Below the pieces are notes generated by a model. It worked only from the letters and a program-made list of their open reading frames with translations, ran no database searches and was not told where the DNA came from. 64,000 bases of DNA from NCBI RefSeq assembly GCF_027595985.1, contig NC_073303.1, forward strand, positions 24,127,084 to 24,191,083. Reading direction: 5' to 3'. The DNA comes from Sorex araneus. Taxonomy: Eukaryota > Chordata > Mammalia > Eulipotyphla > Soricidae. Of the stretch, positions 56,758 through 64,000 are shown one piece after another (position 1 is the stretch's first letter; every line of letters begins with the position of its first letter). Position numbers and translations under genes: made by a program.

Positions 56758-57249
56758 GGCTTAGGACTTCCCTTCAGTCTATTTAGAAGCCAGCCCTGGT
56801 CTCCTTTTATCAGCTAATGTATTTAGGAAGGAATTACCGCTCCAGTTTCCCTGAGCTCCATTCATGCTTGAGGAAATTAATATGCTAGTGTGACTGATTA
56901 CTGAACCAGCCTGGGTCATAGAGTGTGCTCCAGATCAGGTGGGAATCCTTATTTCTCATGTATTTGTTCTCTGGAGCTGGCTTAGGGGATATAACATCCA
57001 TCCGGTGAAACCATCATCAATGCTTGTGGCCAAAAATGCTTTGCTCAGTGAGATTACTTTAGTCCTTATCTTTTCCTACACATTTCTTGAGTTTCCCATG
57101 ATGTACTCAAGCAGTCATCCTTAACTCAATCTTCTGTAAATTTAGAATGACAGGATAATGTGCAGGATAATTTAGGCTCCATTAGTACGTTATGCATATC
57201 TCTATTATAGTACTTACTACACCGTGCTATAATTTTTTTGTTTATATAT
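56756..57249. other. Single-copy DNA
   Basis: No gene recognised. Confidence 0.5.
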
Positions 57250-57390
57250 CTGTCTCTGCTACTAGGCTGAGTTCCTCCAGGGCTTAGACTATATCTCATT
57301 CATTGTCATATTCTACCTCCTTCATATAACCCAGAAATAACCCAGCGGATAAACACATTGACTGTAGTAAGCTTTTGATCAATAAGTCAA
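57250..57390 (+). mobile_element. L2 3' end fragment
   Basis: CTACTAGGCTGAGTTCCTCC, AGGGCTTAGACTATATCTC, GTAGTAAGCTTTTGATCAAT follows the L2 3' pattern. Confidence 0.6.
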
Positions 57391-57584
57391 CTTTATAGTA
57401 AGACACATGAGAGTAGTTGCACCAGGTATGCATATACTAATTTATTCAACAGAGCTCATTAATTTCTTAATATGTTCCCAGTACAATGATAAGATCTAGG
57501 AATTTAAATGCATTATCATTGAATTAAAAGGCATAGGAAAAGATGAATTACTAATTGCAGTATATAAATGAATTTTTTTCAAAA

Positions 57585-57900
57585 AATTTGGATATGCTAA
57601 AGTCCTAACCCAAAATATATTATCATGGAGGACCTCTGGGAGTTTATTTGATCATCAGTATAGAAGCCCAGTGAATAAGGTTGATGTTCTTATCAAAGAT
57701 GCCCCAAGGAAATCTCTCGCCCCTTGACATGTGAAAATACAGCAGGAAGACAACTGCAGAAAAAGTGGGTTCTCACCAGAAACAGAATTTGTTGACTTTT
57801 GAACTTGAACTTCCTAGCCTCTAGAACTGTGGGAAATAAATTTCTGTTATTTAATGACATCTTGTTTTGGATAGTTTTGTATAGCACCCTAAATGAACTA
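57585..57900 (+). mobile_element. MLT1-type LTR
   Basis: ATGCTAAAGTCCTAACCC, ATCATCAGTATAGAAGCCCA, GCCTCTAGAACTGTGGGAAA, TAAATTTCTGTTATTTAATG is the typical right half of an MLT1 LTR with its AATAAA signal. Confidence 0.75.
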
Positions 57901-57950
57901 TATAAATCAAGATAAAATTTGAAGAGGCACTCAACCTATTAATGAAATCT

Positions 57951-58192
57951 GTCTGTAGCACTATTGTCCCATTGTGCATCAACTTGCTTGAGTGTGCACC
58001 AGCAACATCTACATTGTGAGACTTCTTGTTACTGTTTTTGGCATATTGAATTATTCCACGGGGAGCTTGCCAGGCTCTGCTGTGCGGGCAGGATACTCTT
58101 GGTAGCTTGCCAGGCTCTCCGAGAGGGACGGAGAAATAGAACCTGGGTGGGCCACATGAAAGGCCCTACTTGCTGTGCTATTGCTCTAGTCC
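57951..58192 (-). mobile_element. SINE family B
   Basis: GTAGCACTATTGTCCCATTG, ACTTGCTTGAGTGTGCACCA, TTCTTGTTACTGTTTTTGGC, CCAGGCTCTCCGAGAGGGAC, CTATTGCTCTAGTCC. Target-site duplication AATGAAATCT at 57941-57950 and 58193-58202. Confidence 0.93.
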
Positions 58193-58459
58193 AATGAAAT
58201 CTAGAGGAAGTTATTTTGTATGGCTTAGCTGAGGTTGAGGAGAGGTTGGGAAAGGGCTCCCAGGGAAGGAAATGACTGAACAGTATTTTAAAGGACGGCT
58301 ATAAGAGAACCAATGAGAAATGTTATGAGGAAACTATCAGAAACAGGAGACAGGACTAGTCACTGGGACATGACATTGCCAGATGTGGGAGGAAGATTGT
58401 ACCAATTAAGTGACGTTGAAGAACATCAGTGGATTCTTTATCAAAAGTTATAGAATTTT

Positions 58460-58632
58460 GGGGCTGGAGTGATAGCATAGCGGGTAGGGTGTTTGCCTTG
58501 CACGCGGCTGACCCAGGTTCAAATCCCAGCATCCCATATGGTCCCCTGAGCACTGCCAGGAGTAATTCCTGAGTGCAGAGCCAGGAGTAACCCCTATGAA
58601 TTGCCAGGTGTGACCCCAAAAAACCAAAAAAA
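58460..58632 (+). mobile_element. SINE family A
   Basis: GGGGCTGGAGTGATAGCATA, B box GGTTCAAATCCC, end GTGTGACCCCAAAAAACC plus A-run. 16-bp duplication AAAAGTTATAGAATTT at 58443-58458 and 58633-58648. Confidence 0.94.
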
Positions 58633-58648
58633 AAAAGTTATAGAATTT

Positions 58649-59550
58649 GAACATTACCCTATAGGTGTTATTATCATGGTGAATGGGCTTAAAACCTGGG
58701 AGGTATTTGTTCTTTTCGATTCTCCCTGGCTCTATGAAGAGCATAGTAGGGGACTAAGATGAGAAGCAGGAAAACCATGGAAGAGTTTCTCTAAGACTAG
58801 GGAGAAATAGACTATGGCGGTGGTAGAAGAAATGGAGAAAAGAGGACAAATTTGAGTTTCACATGAAAGCTGAACTTGGCAGGATTTGGTGGTTATTTGT
58901 AATTGAAGGGTAAGGGAAAGAGTAGTGACAAGAAAAATCTCCTTTAGAAGGCAGGGAATAGAGACGAAAGGTTGGGTTAGGAAAGATAGTGAGTTAATTT
59001 TAGGCATATTAGTTGTAAGGTCCATAGGATCTGGACATCAGGAGATGTTCAGCAGGCAATTAAAGATAAATTTGAATCTAGACGAGGATGGGAGAGAAGT
59101 AGGACTAGAAGCTTAAAATTTGTGGTCAAAACCTGGAATGTAGTGTTTAAAGCTGTGATATTGGGAAAAATCACTATGGTTTCTGCACAGTAAGATGGGC
59201 AATGGGCTAGACCCACTTCCAGAGAATCACCAACACGTAAGGAGCAGATGGAGGAAAAGTTCACAAAGAAAGATAAGTCAGCATATTTGGGGAGTGTTTG
59301 AGGACTGCCCCTACTTAAGATATGGTCATGGTCAACTTTCTAAATGCCTATCTATTCCCAGATTTGACAATATTGTTTTCTGCTAGGAAGTCCACAGTAT
59401 ATGTTATTCACAAGAGCTAGCACAATTATAAATTAATGCCTGGCAGTATTATTTAATGTCTATCTCCCCTGCCAGAAAATAAGCTACATGAAAGCGGGGT
59501 GAATAAAAAACCAACTTTTATTTTTCTAGGGATTCCCCAGAGTCTAATAG
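58649..59550. other. Single-copy DNA
   Basis: A weak L2-like end lies at 59440-59510 (CTATCTCCCCTGCCAGAAAA). No exon recognised. Confidence 0.45.
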
Positions 59551-59786
59551 GTCATCGGGTAGGGCAGTTGCCTTGCACGCAGCCGATCTGGGTTCAATTC
59601 CTTCGTCCCTCTCAGAGAGCCCTGCAAGCTACTGAGAGTATCCCACCCGCACGGCAGAGCCTGGCAAGCTCCCCGTGGCATAGTTGATATGCCAAAAACA
59701 GTAACATCAAGTCTCACAATGGAGATGTTACTGGTGCCCACTCAGAGCAAATCCATGAACAACGGGACGACAGTGCTACAGTGCTA
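59551..59786 (+). mobile_element. SINE family B, head shortened
   Basis: TCGGGTAGGGCAGTTGCCTT, B box GGGTTCAATTCCTTCG, CAGAGAGCCCTGCAAGCTAC, ATGCCAAAAACAGTAACATC, TGAACAACGGGACGACAGTG, CTACAGTGCTA. Confidence 0.9.
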
Positions 59787-59993
59787 ACATGCGCTCATGA
59801 AACTGACGGTGTGCTAAGTTTCCTCAGTGTTACTTCAAGAACATTACTTTAAATAATTAAAAGTGTCAATTCAATGGTCAAATCAAAATGTAAGGTATGC
59901 TTTTTAAATAATTTTAGCATTTTTTATTAAAAAATATTTTTTTACATTTTTCTTTAACTCAGTGGCCACTCCTCTATCACTTTTCTCATTTAG

Positions 59994-60211
59994 GATTGAA
60001 GATCTTCGGATACATGGAGAGTGGTGAAAAGCAAACTAACAGCAGATTCAGTATGCATCAGTTTGAAATATTGTGTAATGACACAATGATTGTTCCACAA
60101 TGCTCCACCTGGTCTCAGAGAGAGAGACAGATGGCCAAAGTGCGTCATGAAAATTTATCTGGTTATTCAACCAGAGATGCAGATTATGATATGAATTGGA
60201 TCATGATGTAG
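59994..60211 (+). other. Exon-like ORF of unknown identity
   Basis: TTTTCTCATTTAG (59981-59993) is a good splice acceptor. The frame opened by it runs 72 codons through KIFGYMESGEKQ, QFEILCNDTM, WSQRERQMAK and ADYDMNWIMM to TAG at 60209. AATAAA follows at 60376-60381. That is the layout of a terminal exon. I do not recognise the peptide. The first ATG in frame is 60014. It may be a chance ORF. Confidence 0.3.
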
Positions 60212-60843
60212 AACTTCCTTAGGAAACACTTTTGTGGAAAATTTTATAAGGATATATTTAATTAAGGGAACCTGTGTTTCTATATTTAATACTCCTGTAT
60301 TACATACATATTACAAGTTGTCATTTATTAAATGTTTAAAATTGCATTCCTATATCAAATGATGGATCTCTTCCAAATAAATATAAATATCAATATTTAT
60401 GAGGCTTTATTTCTGGGCATTACGGTTCAAGCAGCAAAAATAAATGTGTTAGAAGGCCAGTCTCCACATTTACATACACACACACTTTAGAGATTTTATT
60501 GTTAGTCTTCCTCTTCTTTTTCCTGTTTTGTTTTGAATCCCTGCTTTTCTGTAGATTTTAGAAACATTGTTAAAACAACATGAGGGAATGAGGAGCAAAT
60601 ATTTCTTTCTGGTTGAGTCCAGTGGTTAGAGAGCAGTCTGTCCCTTTTCCTAGTCATTTAGCAGCCCAGGCACCCATTTCTTTGATCATAATTGCACTTA
60701 CATCATAATGGTGCCTATGGCGTTAAGTGAGTCACTATAGGCAAAGCACTGAAATAATAGTACAATAACTGATATATTCCCAGATAGTAAGGACTATTAA
60801 AAATATTAGCTGCTACTTTCATTTATCATTTTAACCAAGGCCA
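60212..60843. other. Single-copy DNA
   Basis: Contains AATAAA at 60376. No other feature recognised. Confidence 0.5.
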
Positions 60844-60990
60844 GGGAACAGTGTGCTGTTCCCCTGCCCCAGGCTGCCTGTTCCTTTATAAAGTTACAGT
60901 GGAGATTTTCTAATGCCAACTCAAGGCCTTTCAGTCCCCATCCTCAGCTTCCAAATGTGTGGGATCTGATGACTGTTGGAAGGTGAGTTT
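60844..60990 (+). promoter_or_regulatory. Candidate alternative promoter and first exon
   Basis: GGGAACAG TGTG CTGTTCCC (60844-60863) is a perfect inverted repeat holding two GGAACA steroid-receptor-like half sites six bases apart (three is canonical). CCTTTATAAAG (60883-60892) is TATA-like. About 90 bp on, TTGGAAG|GTGAGT places a consensus donor at 60983. Together they look like a promoter with a short untranslated first exon (roughly 60915-60982) that could splice towards ADTRP. Short upstream ATGs do not stay open. Inference from motifs only. Confidence 0.35.
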
Positions 60991-61259
60991 GATTTTGCTT
61001 CTGTGCAGCCTGTGTACAGCCTCTAGTCTTTTAAATGCTTTTTCCTGATCTTGTGTTTATTTGGATGATAGTTTATCCAACGTGGTCTCAATAGTGTGAA
61101 TGTTTATAATACTGATATGCAACCTACTGAACCCCTCTAGCACTCAAGTGCCCAAGACCCTTCAGTATTGTTCCTCTGTCACTTGTAACCTTTATTTTCC
61201 CCACCCTCGCCCGACAAATCTTAGGTCTGTAAGCCAAGGTCTGGGGTTTGTCGTTGTTT
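60991..61259. other. Single-copy DNA
   Basis: Nothing recognised. Confidence 0.5.
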
Positions 61260-62100
61260 GATCCTGTCTCTTCCCTTTTTTTTGTTTTTTTGGTTAGGCA
61301 TACTTTTGTCTTTTTCTTCAGCATACTTTTGCTTAACATGATGGCTTCCAGTTCCATCTCCACTGACATTAAATGCAAAACTTCTCTTACAGCTACAGGG
61401 TTTGATTGTGTACTTACATCACAGCTTCTTTAGCCCATTCATCTGCCTGTCATTGGACATTTGTGGTGTTTCCATATCCTGGCTATTGTACTTGGCACTG
61501 CAACGCACTAAGTACAATGAGTATTTTTTCAAATTAATACATATTTTTCATAGTTTGGGGGTAGATACCAGGAGATGAAATCACTAGATAGTATAGAAGT
61601 TTTATTATTAGTTTTGTTTGCTTAATTTTGTTGTTGTTGTTTTGTTTACTTGGGGGCTATACCTTGTGATGCTCAGGGATTACTCCAGGCTCTGCACTCA
61701 GAAATTACGCCTGTGTGCAGGAGACCGTATAGCATGTCAGGGAAAGAATCTGGTTCAGCTGCATGCAATGTAAGCACCCTCTCTTTCCAACCCCTTTATT
61801 CTTAGTTTTATGAGAAGTCTCCCCCACTTCTTTCCAACAGAGGCTAAATTGCTGACATTCTCCCCAATAAAATAGGGCTCTTTTTCTTTTTCATCAAATC
61901 CCCACTAAAACCGGGTCATTTCCTAGTCTTTTTGGTATATGCCATTCTCACTAGTGTGAAATATTTCAGTGTTGCTTTGATCTGCATTTCCCTGATAACA
62001 AGTGACTAAGCATTTTCCCCTCTGTCTACTAATGATCTATTTTTCCTCTTCTGGGAAGTGTCTTTATCAGCTGTCCCCATTTTTTGATGAGTTTATTGGA
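61260..62100 (-). mobile_element. Old L1 end region, antisense, split by a SINE
   Basis: ATGATGGCTTCCAGTTCCAT, TTCATCTGCCTGTCATTGGA, CATATCCTGGCTATTGTACT, TTTGATCTGCATTTCCCTGA and TTTTTTGATGAGTTTATTGG follow antisense L1 in order on both sides of the SINE. Confidence 0.8.
61627..61793 (-). mobile_element. SINE family A, old
   Basis: TTGTTGTTGTTTTGTTTACT tail side, TGATGCTCAGGGATTACTCC, AGGCTCTGCACTCAGAAATT, ending TCTTTCCAACCCC. Confidence 0.75.
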
Positions 62101-62973
62101 AACCTTTGGTCTTCTACCTTTGTAAACCCTGGTTAAACCATCAAGCAGCACCTTCCTCATGGGACTACAAAATTCTATAACACATTAGGAGCGTTTCCTT
62201 TATGGCTTCACTCAGAACTTTGTGAGTTCATTGCTTAGGGAATCAAGCCGCTGATGTCACAAGACATCACACTTCCATCCCTTTCTCAGGTGCCTTCTGT
62301 CTTAGAACCTAGTTCCACAAAATTCCCAACCTAAGCACACTCTTGTCCTGTCCAAGGAAAAGCAAAGACTCACTCCCTTCCAGCAATGTCTAAGGTATGT
62401 TGGGCTTGTGGCCACATATTTCTTCCTATGCTTCACCCCTCCTAGGGCACAGGAACACGTCTGCAAACAGAATACAGCTCTGGGTACCCCTTGGTCCTCT
62501 GAGGTACAGGTACAACAAACAAAACTCCCTTGTAGCTGCTCCCTGCAGTCTCAGAAATATTACTTCAGGAAACATTTTTCTCAGAGACCTCAGGAACAGG
62601 ATTACAACACACTTTCTCTTTCTACTTTCTTCTCCCCATGACCTAACTAAACATTCCTACACAATCTCTCTCCTTCCCTCTCTCTCTCTCTCTCCCTGCC
62701 TCCCCACTCTCCCCTCTCTTTCTCTGCCCTTTATTCTATCAAGAGATATTATTGCGATCTCCTTTTTATTTCTGAATGGAAAGGAAAGGAAGGAGAATAT
62801 GACCATGGTGGTATTTTATGAGTGTATTGGTATTTCAGAATGAGTTCACTTCACGGTACTCCCACCCCAGGTAAATAGTACAAAATCTTGCTTTTTCTGG
62901 TTCCTTGCCCACTGCAATGCTTAAACATTGAAGCTTGTTCAAATTGTAAGATCAGAATGTATCTGAAAACAAC
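62101..62973. other. Single-copy DNA upstream of ADTRP
   Basis: A CT-rich tract lies at 62663-62728. The 148-residue ORF at 62397-62843 runs through that tract and has no domain, so I do not call it a gene. Confidence 0.45.

Positions 62974-63012
<39 letters not shown>
62974..63012. repeat. (AAT)n microsatellite
   Basis: About 13 AAT/ATA units, some 120 bp upstream of the likely ADTRP TATA-like motif. Confidence 0.95.
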
Positions 63013-63013
<1 letters not shown>

Positions 63014-63133
63014 TTATACATAATAACAATCTGAAAAGGGAAATAACCCTGTCTCCTAAGATTTTCAGGAAAAAAGTCAGTGAGAGAAGCAAAATTCATC
63101 CTTGTTGAAACTCTCAATCCGAGAGGGGTGTGT

Positions 63134-63242
63134 CTTATAACCTGTAACAGTCTGTGGCAGGACTTTGGTCGTCACCCGCCAGGAAGACGTCAGAGAAAAG
63201 CTAGGGGGAACCACATATAGGTCCCTGGTCAAACAACCAGCC
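63134..63242 (+). promoter_or_regulatory. Proposed ADTRP core promoter and 5'UTR
   Basis: CTTATAA (63134-63140) is a weak TATA-like element; transcription could start about 25-30 bp on, giving a 5'UTR near 75 nt. AGACGTCA (63185-63192) matches seven of eight bases of a CRE. The start codon context AACCAGCCATGA has G at -3, which is favourable. TATA use and start site are inferred. Confidence 0.4.
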
Positions 63243-63395
63243 ATGATGAAGATTTCTTTTACCTTGTACCACTTCATTGTTCTGAGCTGGTATATTTTCC
63301 TCAATTATTTTATCTTATTACAAGAAGAGGATACACAGAAATCCTACGTCTTTCAGGATGGCGGGAAATGGAAGTATTTGACCTTCTTGAACCTG
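63243..63395 (+). CDS. ADTRP, first coding exon (partial gene)
   Basis: Androgen-dependent TFPI-regulating protein is a multi-pass membrane protein of the AIG1 family. It hydrolyses fatty-acid esters of hydroxy fatty acids and affects TFPI on endothelial cells. These 51 codons align without gaps to the start of human ADTRP as I remember it: YHF-VLSWY-FLNY at 9-22 and WKY-T-LNL at 43-51. Residues 9-26 form the first membrane segment. Thr47, one of the two catalytic residues described for the family (the other, His131, is in a later exon), is present. Two ATGs stand in tandem; the first gives the family length. The exon ends AACCTG|GTAAGT in phase 0. The rest of the roughly 230-residue protein lies beyond the window. 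Confidence 0.93.
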
Positions 63396-64000
63396 GTAAG
63401 TGAGCAAACCAGGACACAATCTAAGATTTATAGGGTGGGTGCCTTTTACACAAATCTCCTTTGGATCTTATTGCATACAAAATAATTTGTCTTCCATCTT
63501 CGTTGCTTATGAATTTGGGTTTTCTCTTTTATTTGCTCTGAGAAGCCCATATCAAAATATTATGCAAGGCTCCATGGTGGGCTGGCTAATTATTAACTGT
63601 GCCTGAAGAGGAAGTTTATCTTTGGAGCTCTCCTCTAGGGAATTCAAACGGGAGACTGCATGGATGGGTTTACCTGGAACTGATACAAATGCAAGAGAGA
63701 TTTTGAACTTTGCATGGGGAAGTCTGAGAGAGAAGGCAGAGTAGCGTATGTTGCGTAGGAAGTGCAATTTCCAATGAAGGAATAATGCCATTTTACAGCA
63801 CACAGACACTAACAGATTTATCTAAGAAAAGAAAACACATTTTGCCATGTTAAGATCCCACTTCAATTTTTTTTATAGGCTTAGGCTTCATCTTAAAGGA
63901 CAAATCACCTAACCAAATGGTAATTACACAATGTTTGACTGTTTAAAAACCATTTGTGTGACTAGATCCTTTTTCTTTGTCTTCCTGGCCAAACTGATCA
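63396..64000 (+). other. ADTRP intron 1 (start)
   Basis: It begins with the consensus donor GTAAGT at 63396-63401. No repeat or further exon is recognised up to the window end. Confidence 0.85.

Noticed and set aside
62397-62843. 148-residue ORF upstream of ADTRP
   Set aside because: It crosses a CT-rich tract and has no recognisable domain or start context.
63552-63809. Minus-strand 85-residue ORF in ADTRP intron 1
   Set aside because: No domain and no splice or promoter signals; most likely chance.

Overview
This window looks like genomic DNA of a red-toothed shrew, most likely the common shrew Sorex araneus. Three things point there: dozens of copies of one tRNA-headed SINE whose unit I associate with shrews, a shrew-type L1 3' end repeated on both strands, and a rare RTE retrotransposon with strong similarity to nematode RTE elements. 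From memory and unchecked, a transfer of such an element (RTE1_Sar) between parasitic nematodes and the common shrew was reported by Dunemann and Wasmuth (Mobile DNA 2019). There are no bacterial-type genes, no operons and no CRISPR array.

The only protein-coding exon I can name is at the right end, on the + strand. It is the first coding exon of ADTRP (androgen-dependent TFPI-regulating protein, a membrane FAHFA hydrolase of the AIG1 family), 63243-63395, followed by a GTAAGT donor. The remaining 63 kb are 5' flank. In mammals the next gene beyond this flank is HIVEP1, which is not reached here. About 2.3 kb upstream of the exon is a possible alternative first exon with a TATA box, a perfect donor and a palindrome of steroid-receptor-like half sites (60844-60990). 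An exon-like ORF of unknown identity lies at 59994-60211.

The flank is mostly repeats. SINE family A has a tRNA-like head (A and B boxes) and an A-rich tail, as expected for L1-driven copying. SINE family B has the same head, but its body and 3' end come from the RTE element, and it ends in ACAGTGCTACAGTG-like repeats instead of poly(A). One internally deleted RTE copy (18830-20465) keeps the endonuclease region and the last codons of the ORF but has lost the reverse transcriptase core. Two short RTE derivatives (35463-35688 and 53440-53712) share one deletion junction. Older layers include L1 pieces on both strands (two with 5' inversions), L2, MIR, MER5A, MLT1-type LTRs and a pair of LTR-like repeats at about 0.5-1.6 kb and 49.7-50.9 kb.

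Region by region: 0-5 kb is an LTR-like repeat and an old antisense L1 broken by a SINE with a 340-bp pyrimidine tail. 5-18 kb is mixed single-copy DNA and SINEs. 18-20.5 kb is an inverted SINE pair and the RTE. 20.5-30 kb is rich in L1 3' ends. 30-32 kb and 36.7-38 kb are the largest repeat-poor islands. 38-53 kb is dense in SINEs, with a second large pyrimidine tract at 48.8-49.3 kb. 53-60 kb is mixed. 60-64 kb is the ADTRP promoter side. Repeat boundaries were set by eye and may be off by 5-30 bases.
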